Assembly: GCA_016110215.1 (NCBI GenBank)
Contig: JADWQD010000010.1
Location: forward strand, 1,178,001-1,242,000
Length of the DNA stretch: 64,000 nucleotides
Direction of reading: 5' to 3'
Source of the DNA: Capronia americana
Taxonomy: Eukaryota > Ascomycota > Eurotiomycetes > Chaetothyriales > Herpotrichiellaceae
This document shows positions 11,547-22,589 of this stretch, piece after piece. A model generated the notes under the pieces. The model saw nothing but the letters and a program-made list of their open reading frames with translations. It was not told where the DNA came from and made no database searches. The position numbers and the translations under genes are program-made. Each line of letters opens with the position of its first letter. The first letter of the stretch is position 1.

Positions 11547-12821
11547 TACTGTAGACGGACCGGACACATTTTACATCCACTAGCCACAGCCACCGTCACC
11601 GTAACCAGCCTTGGTCCTGACTTTCCGCTCACGTTAGGGCGAGTACAGAGTCAGAATGCGAAGTCAGACGCCAATTCTTCCCAAGCCTCGACGATCCAAG
11701 TGCACTCCAGGCTCTCGCTCCGGAGGTGCGGGCTCATTGTGAAGTGGCTGGAGTGTTCGAGAGACCATTGCATACACCCACAATGGGATGTTCGGCTCGG
11801 TAGTCCACAAAGTTCTCCGAGTTCGCGCCACTGCATTGACAAGGATATTCTTTGTCAAGCTGCACGGCTGCGTGGCTAATTTCTCATATCACTACAGAGT
11901 AACACGCTTTTCGTCCCGACTGTATGTGTACCGAGTATTCAAAACACGGGGCGTTCAGAAGTGTGAAAGAGGGTGCGAGGACTGCCATCAAGTTCGTATG
12001 CTTGGTCCTCTGGGCCAACTGATTCGGATGTCGCAGAGAGATTGCTCATTCCCACAGCTATTGGGTACTGGGTGGATTTCTCCTCCACAACATGAGTTGC
12101 GAAGATGAGTCGGGGTCTTTGCAAACGGATGAGGCCGCGGGTTGAGGAGGTTCAACGCAGTGAACACGGGCAGCGCAGCGGCGAGGCTTGCCCAAAGCCA
12201 GGGACTGGCACTCGGAGTCAAATTGCTGTGAAAGTAAAGAAACAGTCCCGTCAATTCATTACATACTCGATTCGGAGGACATTATGAATCAAAGGGGTCT
12301 GGGGGGACGCCTGGATTCTACCTCGTATGTGTAATTAGTTACAAAGTCCCATGGTACGTAATATTCCAAACGCGTCTTAACACAAGTCCTGGGGCGCCCC
12401 CCTGATGCCCTTGGCGGCAACTTTACAGACTCTCGGGTAACCTTCCCGGTCGCACCGGTGTAGTGTGGAGTCACGTGCAAAATCACGTGAGGAGAAAAGT
12501 GGCTGATGGCTGAGCGTGACTTGGTCGTGACCTCGACTCACAAGGACGCTCGACTCGAACGATCTGGCATTTATCGCCGCCCACACACTAGCCCTACATT
12601 CCTAACTCATGCACTAAGCTCCCCTGTATCTCTTGCCTTGACGGAACCTGCCAAAGCGCGTCCGCGAGCAGCAGATAGTGGACACTGTCATGTCCAGCAT
12701 GCCATCCTCTGCTTTGCACAACCACACATCGAACGATCGGTTCCAACATGACCACTTGATGGTCATCGTTGATGCAGTCAGCCCCAGAGGCGACACACGG
12801 AAGTCCTGATCGTCTCTTAAA
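11547..12821. other. Intergenic 1.3 kb upstream of mtc5
   Basis: No conserved coding signal on either strand. Frames of 60-106 codons at 11651-12286 are unremarkable. The mtc5 promoter must lie at the right end and contains two CACGTG palindromes. Confidence 0.5.
12472..12489. promoter_or_regulatory. Paired CACGTG E-boxes upstream of mtc5
   Basis: Two exact CACGTG palindromes (12472-12477 and 12484-12489), each preceded by T, lie 12 bases apart and about 340 bases before the mtc5 start. CACGTG is the core site for fungal bHLH factors such as Cbf1 or Pho4-type proteins. Binding here is inferred from the sequence alone. Confidence 0.5.
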
Positions 12822-15800
12822 ATGGCGCCTCGAGGTCCCGCTTCGGCTTTTGAGAGCGAAACCTTTGGCCAAGATGCGGCCTTTCGACTTGAGCAGCCGG
12901 TTGGATCCATGTCAATATCGCCGAGCGGACGCGACGTAGCCTTGGCCTCTAAAGAAGGGCTTCATATCATTGACCTGGACTCACCCTATTCCCCTCCACG
13001 CTACCTCCCACACCGGACTCCCTGGGAGGTAGCTGACGTGCAGTGGTCTCCTTTTGCGGCCCGAGACTATTGGGTGGTCAGTACATCGAATCAAAAGGCG
13101 CTGGTATGGAACCTGGACGCTCGCTCATGGCAGGACCCCATTGAATTTGTGCTCCACGGCCACACTCGAGCAATCACCGACATCAACTTCTCGGCCCACA
13201 ATCCCGACGTCCTGGCCACTTGCGCCGTGGACAGTTATGTGCACTGCTGGGATTTGCGAGCTCCATCGCGGCCGGTAAACACCTTCTCGGATTGGTTTGC
13301 TGGCGCCACCCAGGTGAAATGGAATCGGCAGGATGAACACGTGGTTGCAAGCTCCCACGACAAGTTTCTGCACGTCTGGGATGACAGGAATGGCGCATAT
13401 CCCGTACGGACGGTCGAAGCTCATGGGACCAAGATTTATGGAATCGACTGGAACCGACATCATCCCAACAAGATCGTCACTTGCTCACTGGACAAAACCA
13501 TCAAGTTCTGGGACTTTGAGGGCGAACAGAGCACTCTTGAGCGCGAAATCGACACGCCCTTTCCTGTTTGGCGGGCTCGGCACACTCCTTTTGGATGGGG
13601 TCTCCTCGTCATGCCACAGCGCGGTAACAGCGATTTACATCTATACGATAGGCGTGCGGTCCACGGGGTCCTCGAGAGCGGCCGGGTTCGTCCGGTCGCG
13701 ACCTTCAGGGGTCATGAAGGTCAGGTGAAAGAATTTCTGTGGCGCGCCCGAGGAAGCGTGGTGGATTCGATCGATCAACGAGACTTCCAGTTGGTGTCTT
13801 GGGGGACCGATCGAGAGCTGAAGCTTCACGCCCTTGACCCTGAGATGTACGCTGACATTGGCTATGAAAAAGGCGTCTCTAAAGTCCAGCGGCTGAATTT
13901 TACCCGTAAAGGCGCCATCTACAAAAGCTTTCGCGATGCCCCAGGGGATGTGGATTCGCCTATGGACGATACCCCCCGAAGTGATCCGCCCGCGCGCCCC
14001 GGACATCCCACGCATTTTCGACCCCGAAGCAGTACAAGTGTGGGCATGAACAAAATCCCGGTTTCCCAATTCCGCGGCTGGGTGCAAGGCGGCCGCCATG
14101 GTCAAAGACTGGGCATGCATGGCAAGGGACACAGTCGCCAGAGCGCCGATCCCATTGCATGGCTGAAGAATGTGAAGATATCATCGTGGGACCCCGACAC
14201 GTTGGCAGAAGAGATCAGACACGTCGGAGAGAAATTCAAAAGGGTGGAATTTGAAATGGTCGATATCTCTCATCGCAAGGCGATCATGTCTCTGCAAGCT
14301 CCATGGGGTGAGGACCAAGGCCAAGTCTTTTTGAGGGTGGAGATGAGGTTTCCTAAGCTGTACCCTCGAAGCGCAAATGCCGTTCTGACCCTGCAGAAGT
14401 CGGCTTTTCTCGACGAGTCCAGACACAGACTGATCACGACCGAGTTACACACAATCGCAGAGACATACGCTTCCAGGAAGCGGGGATGCCTCGAAGCCAT
14501 TTTGCGGTATCTGCTGAGGGAGCAGAGTCTCGAGCAGATTGTCGGCTGGGTGCTGGGAGAATCGTTGGTGGAGTCCAAGATCTTCGAGACAGGTGCCGTC
14601 CCAGAGGACGATGAGAGCACCGACAGCAGCGACGACGAGCTCGATGGTGTACGGGAAGGCCTCGATGCATCGGCAAATGTCCTCGTGCCAATAGCCAAAG
14701 GATGCGGCGCGCTTTGGTCTGAAACAGGCAAACTTGTCTGCTTTTTCCCTGCCAAAGGGAACGAGCCCGCCTCGTTTCTAAACACCCTTGGCGTCAAGGA
14801 TCTCGAAGATTCTCAATCAAGCAGATTATTCGAGGGCTTTGGCCGTCTGCATACCAGCTCTCCCGCCCGAAAGACGACAACGGGTACGAAAACAGCCGAC
14901 GACGATTCGGACTCTGAAACCTCAGAGTCGTCATGGAACTCCTCAAGCACCTCTTCGTCGTCCTTCGAAACCGAGCAGAACGAACGTGGCGTCTCATCGT
15001 ACCGGGTTGGGATGTCTGGCCACCACCAGCGATCACGCTCGCCCGACCGGTCTAATCATTCTACAACTGGTGGTGGCACGAAACTGAACGATGCCCCTCC
15101 TCGGAAGAGCGCCGTCGCGATTCGCACGTTCGACGACTTGATTCCTTCCAAACGCGAGCTAGCCGTGGAGTATCATACCTTCGGCGATGGACAGGATGTT
15201 TGCAGGCATAACGCTGCCGTCGCCCGAGACGCCTCTCTGGAAGACCTTGCATCCGTGTGGACACTGGTGGGACTCGTGCTCGACGACGCAGTCCCACTTG
15301 AAGTCGTCCCTGAACTGAGCCATACCACCGCCCAGGATATAAATATCATTGCGAGAGCAGTGACACGGAAATACAAGCAAAATCGTATGATAGCTGATCT
15401 GCCAGGTCGAGAAACAACGGGGAGAACGCGATGGGGGAACCATCCTCTGGGTGCACACTACTTGCTCCCAGCCATCTTCGACCACTTTGAGCGGCTTGGA
15501 GACGTGCAAATGCTCGCGATGCTTGCCTGTGTCCTGGCCTCCACGCTCAACCACGGCCTTATGCCCGGAGAAACTCTCCATAAGCAAGGGCTGCACGCCT
15601 CAAAAAATGATCAACTTGTCCAGGTTGACTATTTTCCGTCGACAAGTGTGGCCAGATCCGTCCTCCGAAAACACACGGATCCAGAGGGCTATGTCCTGGT
15701 CGACAATCAACCAATTCCTCCCAGCCCGGGCCTGCAACCTCCAAGTAGCAGCGGCAGCCAGCGACGGCCACATCACAGCCTAGCTCGGCAAGGAAGTCAA

Positions 15801-17567
15801 TTCTCGTCTCGAGCAGCGAGCGTCATCGCCGATGATTCGAGCGATCAAGCCCCGCTGTACTCTGCCGCTGTTTCAATCTCTGCATCTCCCGAGGGGAATA
15901 GACCCAGCAACAAGTCGCTCTCCGGCATCACATATCCTACGGCAAGGGCCAGTCTTTCGGCGCTGACGCAGTCATATTCCAACTCTCCTCCGAATCAGAA
16001 CTCGTCTTCCAATGTTGCATCAAGTCTGAAGAAATACAGCCCATCTGGGTCACTGGCTCCGGGGTGGGTATCAAGTGGAATCTTTGGAGGGCAGCACACA
16101 AGCAGGACTTCACGCACGTCTTTCCAGAACAATGACGGCGGTGCACAAGACGGCCGTGAGCCGGCAAATCGCTCGTCCATGTCCTCGTCGGCTTTTCAAG
16201 GTTCTCGCAGAAGCAACATTTTGCAGGCATCAACAAACCGACGGAGCGTCAGATCAACTGCTGACACCGATGTGTCGGAAAGAACGCAGCGGAAGAAGTC
16301 GCCCAGGCGTAAACGCACGAGGACGCGACTACTCAATCAGCATCAATTTGATCTCGATGGCTATCCATCTACGCCGCTTCTGGACCCGGGGCTCGAATCG
16401 AAGTGCATACTGTATCGTGCAAGCTACGCTAGCCTTCTCGACGTCTGGCAACTGCCCGTTCAACGGGCTGAAATGCTCAAGTTCGATGGTGTCGTCGCTG
16501 AAGAGACGGTTGCGACGTCACGATACCGTGGCTCGACTGTCCAACAACAGTCGTCCGGTCTGGGGCGGCCGCGGAAGAAGACCTTGACATGCGCATCTCG
16601 AGCGTCAAGTCCCGGTCTGACTATAAGGCGGTGTTGTCGGAGCTGTGGGGAACCGTTGGCTCCTATTGAGAAGAACAGGATCCCCATCGGATGGAATTGC
16701 GTCACCCCGTCATGCGTAGGGTATAATTCAGCAATAGGCACGGTCGTCAACAAAGTGCCCAAACGCGGAGCATGCGCCATCTGCAACACTTCCGTCAGTG
16801 GGCTTGCGGTGCCGTGCCTACAGTGCGGACACATGACATGCTACGACTGTGCTCAAGGCTGGTTCGGCACTGACCGCGTGAGAGACAACCACAAGGCCCA
16901 CTCACGACGCTCATCAGACAAGTCCGAACTCTCCCCGATCGATGACGACGAAGAAAACCAGCCCGCTGACTTTGAACTCGCAAATCTCGACGCCCAGACC
17001 GCCTGCCCGACAGGCTGCGGCTGCTCCTGCGCAACTCTCACCACCATCCAAGTCCCCTACCCGCCCACAACGTCGCCAGACCTCAACAGCAGCAACATCA
17101 ACGCCGAGCACGAATACCTCGCCCCTCCGCAGCTCACCCACCAACTAAGCCGCAGCAGTGGCGGAAGTTCCACGCTCCCACGGTCATCGAGCCTTCTCGT
17201 CCCGGCAGCTTCCTCGGACAATAGTCCTGACTCTGCACTAGCAGCAATCCTGGCCCTCACACAATCCCATCAACGTTCAAAATCCGTGCATCTCGGGGGC
17301 CTTGGAGCGGGACCGAGGAGTCGGGGCGCCAGTTCCGTCGCAGAATCGCAGGCCCAGAGTCCCAACCCGTCTCGGGAGAACGGCGGGAGCGGCACCCCGA
17401 CGACAGCAGCCGCAGCCGCAGCCGCAGCTGCAGCAGCGGATGAGGAGACAAGTCTCAATCCCTTTGCGGGGACCAAGATCGCGACCTTGGGCAGAGGCAT
17501 CGGCGCAGGCTTAAGTCGCGGGTTGAGTAGCAAGGCCAGCGACGCGACGATCCGGAAGGTCAAGTAG
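12822..17567 (+). CDS. mtc5: SEACAT/GATOR2 subunit Mtc5 (Sea3, WDR59)
   Basis: A single uninterrupted 1581-residue frame encodes the WDR59-type subunit of the SEA (GATOR) complex, which acts at the vacuolar membrane to control TORC1 in response to amino acids. An N-terminal WD40 propeller spans about residues 50-350 (VHCWDLRAP, FLHVWDDR, IKFWDFEG). A RWD domain follows at roughly 445-560. A C-terminal RING/zinc module lies at about 1270-1400 and includes CCRSCGEPL, CAICN, CLQCGHMTCYDCAQGWF and the terminal CPTGCGCSC typical of SEA subunits. The WD40-RWD-RING order points to Mtc5/WDR59 rather than WDR24 or Mio. Ser-rich linkers and a 14-alanine run near residue 1530 are presumably disordered. 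The absence of introns is notable for this length. Confidence 0.92.
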   Translation: MAPRGPASAFESETFGQDAAFRLEQPVGSMSISPSGRDVALASKEGLHIIDLDSPYSPPRYLPHRTPWEVADVQWSPFAARDYWVVSTSNQKALVWNLDARSWQDPIEFVLHGHTRAITDINFSAHNPDVLATCAVDSYVHCWDLRAPSRPVNTFSDWFAGATQVKWNRQDEHVVASSHDKFLHVWDDRNGAYPVRTVEAHGTKIYGIDWNRHHPNKIVTCSLDKTIKFWDFEGEQSTLEREIDTPFPVWRARHTPFGWGLLVMPQRGNSDLHLYDRRAVHGVLESGRVRPVATFRGHEGQVKEFLWRARGSVVDSIDQRDFQLVSWGTDRELKLHALDPEMYADIGYEKGVSKVQRLNFTRKGAIYKSFRDAPGDVDSPMDDTPRSDPPARPGHPTHFRPRSSTSVGMNKIPVSQFRGWVQGGRHGQRLGMHGKGHSRQSADPIAWLKNVKISSWDPDTLAEEIRHVGEKFKRVEFEMVDISHRKAIMSLQAPWGEDQGQVFLRVEMRFPKLYPRSANAVLTLQKSAFLDESRHRLITTELHTIAETYASRKRGCLEAILRYLLREQSLEQIVGWVLGESLVESKIFETGAVPEDDESTDSSDDELDGVREGLDASANVLVPIAKGCGALWSETGKLVCFFPAKGNEPASFLNTLGVKDLEDSQSSRLFEGFGRLHTSSPARKTTTGTKTADDDSDSETSESSWNSSSTSSSSFETEQNERGVSSYRVGMSGHHQRSRSPDRSNHSTTGGGTKLNDAPPRKSAVAIRTFDDLIPSKRELAVEYHTFGDGQDVCRHNAAVARDASLEDLASVWTLVGLVLDDAVPLEVVPELSHTTAQDINIIARAVTRKYKQNRMIADLPGRETTGRTRWGNHPLGAHYLLPAIFDHFERLGDVQMLAMLACVLASTLNHGLMPGETLHKQGLHASKNDQLVQVDYFPSTSVARSVLRKHTDPEGYVLVDNQPIPPSPGLQPPSSSGSQRRPHHSLARQGSQFSSRAASVIADDSSDQAPLYSAAVSISASPEGNRPSNKSLSGITYPTARASLSALTQSYSNSPPNQNSSSNVASSLKKYSPSGSLAPGWVSSGIFGGQHTSRTSRTSFQNNDGGAQDGREPANRSSMSSSAFQGSRRSNILQASTNRRSVRSTADTDVSERTQRKKSPRRKRTRTRLLNQHQFDLDGYPSTPLLDPGLESKCILYRASYASLLDVWQLPVQRAEMLKFDGVVAEETVATSRYRGSTVQQQSSGLGRPRKKTLTCASRASSPGLTIRRCCRSCGEPLAPIEKNRIPIGWNCVTPSCVGYNSAIGTVVNKVPKRGACAICNTSVSGLAVPCLQCGHMTCYDCAQGWFGTDRVRDNHKAHSRRSSDKSELSPIDDDEENQPADFELANLDAQTACPTGCGCSCATLTTIQVPYPPTTSPDLNSSNINAEHEYLAPPQLTHQLSRSSGGSSTLPRSSSLLVPAASSDNSPDSALAAILALTQSHQRSKSVHLGGLGAGPRSRGASSVAESQAQSPNPSRENGGSGTPTTAAAAAAAAAAADEETSLNPFAGTKIATLGRGIGAGLSRGLSSKASDATIRKVK

Positions 17568-18919
17568 GATGCGGCCTTGATGGAGTTATTTCATGGGAAG
17601 GCCAACGTGGCATCGTCGAGATCAGGGAGGGAGGGAGGACGTCGGTGATACATGCACTATTTGCTGCGGGATGCTGACAGACAGACGGACGGAAGGAAGG
17701 AAGGAAGGACAGTGTATGAGTGAACCTTGGACTACTGTACCAACACGACCCTGCTGAATACACAACTGTAGGAAGAACGCCCCCTGCTGTAACGGCCGGG
17801 CGTTGCCAGGGATGTACAAGTATTATCTATCACGGCACGATACAACATACGTAATAGAACATGACACAAACCAACGCAATGGGACAGACAACCCGACCAT
17901 CGATCGTTACTCCGAGCGATCACCTGAATGCTACTTTAGTATACCCCACTCGCTGTACTGTGCTGTAGATACGGCGTGTGAGCTCGGACACGATGGTCAA
18001 CTTCTATGTACGTACTGTTCTGGGCGTGAGGACGTTCGGTTGGGAGGAGGTTGTTTGGTTGGTTGGTTGGTTGGTTCCGATGCGCGGTACTCGAGATATT
18101 CTGGTAACTGTATGCATCCTAACCGACAGGGGATATCGATGACTACTCGTACAGATCGATATGGACATCAAAACCATCGAGGCCTTCCCTGTCCGCGCGA
18201 CTCGAGGCACGGCTTTCATCTGCAAGGGAAAACTACGGTGCTTGTATACGTGTAGTTGAACTATCCCATGGAGGGCGCAAAGGTCGACACGGTTCAAGTG
18301 CATTGCTATTCGAGCGTAGCCTGCCGCCCAAGTATAGGTCTTACTGTCGTACTTGTCTTTAGCATGTCCATACCCAGACAGAGAGAGAGAAAGAGAGCGA
18401 TGCTTATTGCGAGGTCAAACTGGATCTGCCTGAGAGATTCCCACTTGAGATGTAGGACTGATTGTGTATCAACACCTCCCACCTACAACAAGTAATGGCA
18501 TTAATCTGCAGAATCGCGTCCGTCACCTCTGAGCAGGTCGAGTCCAGCCTTGTTATGGACATGGACGCATGCATGATTTGCTCAGACGACGGACGAATTC
18601 CGATCGTCACAACTACGCGCGGTCAAGTCAGCTGTCAAAACACAAATCTCGAAATGTTATTAAGGGATCAGGTCCCTATTGACCGATCAGCTTTGCTCAA
18701 ATTATGCCCTTTTGTGATACTTGGCCTGGCCGACCCGAGAGTTGGGCCGTCTTGTACTTTTGGCCATACAAACCACAGTCCTGCGGAAAGAAGATCTTGC
18801 TAGCCCATCATCAAATCAATGACGCGGAGGAGAGAAATGTTTTTTTTTTGCTGAGGGCATGTTTGGAGGACTCGAAAGCTCGATCTGACAATGTCAGCTG
18901 TCCGTGGTGCCAGTCATCT
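17568..18919. other. Convergent intergenic region with simple repeats
   Basis: This 1.35 kb lies between the 3' ends of mtc5 and the KH-domain gene. It holds a GGAA run near 17691-17708, a GGTT run at 18055-18076, a GAGA tract near 18380-18397 and a T run at 18840-18849. I see no gene. Confidence 0.55.
18055..18076 (+). repeat. GGTT tetranucleotide microsatellite
   Basis: Five uninterrupted GGTT units preceded by TT form a simple-sequence repeat in the convergent intergenic stretch. It is not telomere-like in unit. Confidence 0.85.
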
Positions 18920-20662
18920 TCATAAACCTGGAGGGGGTGGCACTGATGCGTAGCCACTAGAAGGCGGTGGCGGAGGTGGTGCACCGCTGCTTTCCGCTGG
19001 CGGAGGCGGAGGCGGATTGGCATCACCGCCCGGAGGGGGAGGGGCAGACTGCTGTTGAGCCGCGGCCTGTTGCTGGTAGTAATTGTAGTAAGCAACGTAG
19101 TTTTGATAGCCGCCATAAGCAGCATAAGGATCACCTCCAGGCTGGCTCGCATAGTATTGTGCGTATTGAGCTTGTTGGGCGGCAAGGTCTGTCGGGGAGG
19201 AGGCTGCTCCGGCGGCAGGAGTGGTCGGAGTGGCAGCATAGGGAGAATTGTAACTGTTGCTCTGATGTGAATAGCTGTTCTCCCGATGACGATCTCTCCC
19301 GTATCCACCGTAAGACCCACGGTTGGCATCGGCTCCGTAGCCGTCGGTGTACGACTCCATTCTCGTTGGCGGCGGGTTTGCTTTAAAGTGCTCGAAATTG
19401 ATGCGAACGTTAGCAAGCAAATCTTCACACAGCTCCTTGGCTTTCTGGACCATAGGAGGCTGAGGTCCTGCAACATGAAGGTACATGGGTTCGTCCGATT
19501 CCTGGCCCGTACTATGTTCCATAAAACCTGATCCGCGACCTTTGATCTGAACCCTGCATCCAGTTTCTTGTTGAATGTGCTTGACGTAGGCGCCACCTTG
19601 CCCAACCACTTGGGCACGTAGGTTGAAGCCAGGGATGTTTTCCATGTCGATGGGAATTCGTTCCTCGGGCCATTTCCTCTACCATGAATGTGAGTGAGGA
19701 TGTGCGGGTGGAGTGAGGGATGTGGTGAGGGATGTGACTTACCCTGCCGAACTCGTCTCGCTCAAATTGCTCCGGCTCTCGCCGCCGGAAACGTCGCTCG
19801 TCAACCAGATTGGGCAGTTCCTGTTGCATGAGCTCCTCGATTTTCGCAATGGCTTGCTCGAGGCCGGCCTTGGTTGTGCTAGTTACATGAAGATACAAAG
19901 GGGGGTTCGTCGCTGTAGCCATGGTCTTGTCCGGATAATATGATCCACGAGTGGTGACATCAGCACCGGTTTCTTCTTTGATCTAAAATCACCAAAAATG
20001 CGTCAGCAAGTGAACCTACGCGTGTCGATCCGCTCCGTCTGGCTGGATGGGCGAGCACAGCACCGATCGACGCGACTTCGGCTACGAGGGGGTATGTTTA
20101 CCATTTTTTGCGTCGAGCCCTTTGTCAGGGTGTAACGGTTTCGCAGGTCGTTGACCTCGATATCTTTAATGTAGTCGCCGTCGGCGACGTAGATATCGCC
20201 ATCGAGCTTCGCTGTGCCTTGGGTGGAATTAGGAGTAGCGGAGTGGGGGGGAGGCGTGGCTGTGGACGACTGTGGAGACACCGTGAGCGCACATTCGGTT
20301 CAAGGTACAAGTAGCTTTACCGAGCGGACTGGAGGAACGTCGACGTGTTGAATGCCCTTGCGAGCTTGCAAGCCAGCATTGATTTTGGCCGCCGCCGCAG
20401 CTGAAGCGAGTTAGCCGGGCGCGAGCGAGCAGAAGAAGGAAGATCATGACATACCTGCAGCGGCGGCCGGGTCAAGAGGAGTGCTGCGCTTCTCGCTCAC
20501 TGTCGGGCTTCTACTATCTCTCCCAAGTGGACTGCGACTTCTGCGCGACTCGGGCTGGCGGGAGGAAGGAGATCTGGACCTCCTGTCGAAGCGAGACGCT
20601 TTGCGCGACTCGGGCTGCGTCTGATCGAAGCGGGATCGCTTGCGAGGGGCTTCTTCCGACAT
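18920..20662 (-). CDS. KH-domain splicing-related protein (KHDC4/BLOM7-like)
   Basis: Five exons on the minus strand (20662-20455, 20400-20321, 20269-20102, 19982-19743, 19678-18920) give 484 residues. The product carries two KH-type RNA-binding regions. The first, about residues 115-215, includes GDIYVADGDYIKDIEVNDL and PPLYLHVTSTTKAGLEQA. The second, about 245-340, includes the GxxG loop GQGGAYVKHIQQETG and GRGSGF...DEPMYLHVAGP. This order and the GSGF/EPMY segment match human KHDC4, a spliceosome-associated protein. The N-terminus is Arg/Ser-rich (RRSRSP repeats) and the C-terminus is Gln/Tyr- then proline-rich, typical of splicing factors. The frame reads upstream through a GTG at 20677, but the first ATG is at 20662. 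Bmt5 starts only 180 bases further upstream. Confidence 0.87.
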
Positions 20663-20841
20663 GATGAGATTTCCCACGGGCTCAGAGGATCTGGGCGATA
20701 TAATGGTGGGCGGTAAGGGAGAGGAGAGAAAAGTGAAAGAAAGCTGAATGGGCCGATGGAATTTGTGGAGAGGCCTGGAATTTAGGCTTCAGGTGGGTCT
20801 GTCCTTGGCACGCTAGCCGTGTCCGGCTAACTGATTCACGG

Positions 20842-22007
20842 TTAGTCACTGTCGTCGTTCTCACGACTCCGCCTCGTCTTCTTGTTTGGCGACAGACCAG
20901 CAGGTGCATCTTTATCCTCCAGCACGTAGCATCTGGCATCACGCTCTTCACCCCTCCATGCGCCTTTCCGTTTGCCCTCGGCACTCCTGTCCTTTCCCGT
21001 GGTGATGTCCCCAACCGTCCTCGCGTGCCGATACCCGGCGTACGCTGACCAGGGAAACTTGAAGCTCTCAACTACCTTCAAGCCACAATGGCGGGCTAGG
21101 TCGCGGATGTTCCAGAGCGTGTACGGTTCGCCCTCGAACAGAGTGACGAGTATCTGGCCATTTATAGCCCCCCAGTCCCGATGGTCTGAATCTTCGGACA
21201 TCTGTTCCGAGTCATCCCCATCTAGCTGTACTCTTGCCGGACGGGTAGGAGAGCTGAGCAGTGGTTTTGCAGCTTTGAAGAATCCAACGAGGAGTTCTTG
21301 GTTGTACCTGACCTGCCTGTTCACATCTGTACTTAGGCCTCCAACGTGTGGGAAGTTGAAGACAATCTTCGTAAAGGGGGTACGCGTCCGTAGAGCCTTC
21401 TTGTGCGCGGAAGAAAGCTTGACAGCATCGATCTCGTACAGGACGGTGACAGCGGGGTCTCTTGGTGCCTTTTCTTGATCAAGATCTGTGTCGGCAAGAT
21501 GTGAACTGGGTGGAGATGGCGACAACCCTTTCCATTCGGGCTCCTCACCATTAGAGCTCTCTCTGTTGTCGGTCACTGCCGATTCAAGCTGCGCAATGGT
21601 TTTTTGGACGTCGGGATATTTGGTCTCGAGTACATCTTTAGAATCATAACACGTAGCTGTGATCTGACCAGCCTTCCCAAGCTGTTTTAGTGCTAAAGAA
21701 AATGAGAAGTCCCCTATATCCGGTAAGCGGATACTCCAACCACCAGACATATCCCATAAATATCGTAAGCGATCCCAAGGATTGTTGACTTACCTTCGCC
21801 GACAAGTAGCACATTGTCATATCTGGTAAAAGGTACCTTTAGCCGTCGATGCTGTTGTCCACTTTGACTTGCTTGTGGAGCAGTTCCTTTGCTGGACTGG
21901 GGTCTCTGTTGTTGACTGTGCTGCCTTCTGATCACCCTGGACTTGTTTGTCGATGGATTGTCGTGATGATTGCTGTGCTTTCGGGCTTGGCGCTTGACCT
22001 TGCCCAT
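20842..22007 (-). CDS. bmt5: 25S rRNA uridine-N3 methyltransferase Bmt5
   Basis: The product is a DUF2431-family Rossmann methyltransferase that modifies a uridine in 25S rRNA with S-adenosylmethionine, in the nucleolus. Two exons (22007-21794 and 21713-20842) encode 361 residues. The first is a basic N-terminus ending VLLVGEG, and the intron splits the glycine-rich loop. After splicing the motif reads NVLLVGEGDFSFSLAL, the signature of this family. Downstream segments TKIVFNFPHVGG, NQELLVGFFKAAKPLL and GQILVTLFEGEPYTLWNIRDLARHCGL are also typical. The 80-nt intron starts GTAAGT. It is the middle member of three minus-strand genes. Confidence 0.93.
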
Positions 22008-22589
22008 CTATTCACGTTAGAACTCCGTATCTCCTGCTAAGGCATTAACGGACGTATTCCACTACCAGTGCATCTTAAGCTAGTCTTGCGGGCCGAGGTA
22101 CTCGACAAAGTTCGTGTCTCACCTCCGGGCGAAAATTTACTGACTACGGAGGATCAACTGGTCGGAATGGTGCAATGGTGTCAAGAAGTGCTCAGAAGTG
22201 CTGTAGATGTAGTGGGTTTTCTAGCTCCCAGTCAATCTGCCCTTCAGTTTTCTCAACTGGCACCTAAACTGGCTTGTCTTCAATCAGAGCAACTGCTTCC
22301 CTTTCCACAACTAACTCCCATCATTGTCGTTTGAAATGGCCGTCGAAAAAACTATAAGTACAGTAATCCCGAGCGAGGCGTGCTCTAAAAGTTCTAGTTC
22401 GTAGAGAATACAAGAATGATCCTAGGCGTGTCCGTGAAAGCAGGTTCTGTTACTGCTTCCCATTACCATCAACAGGCTTTCCCGACACATCGACCCATCC
22501 TGCCTAACGCCTCGCAATGCGACCAAGTTGGTCTTTCGTCCGTGAAGCCCATGGAGAAAGGCGAAAGATCCGAGAAGTTGGTTCTTGAC
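22008..22589. other. Intergenic between bmt5 and vrg4
   Basis: About 580 bases holding the bmt5 promoter and the vrg4 3' flank. An 88-codon plus frame at 22068-22334 has no recognisable homology. Confidence 0.45.
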
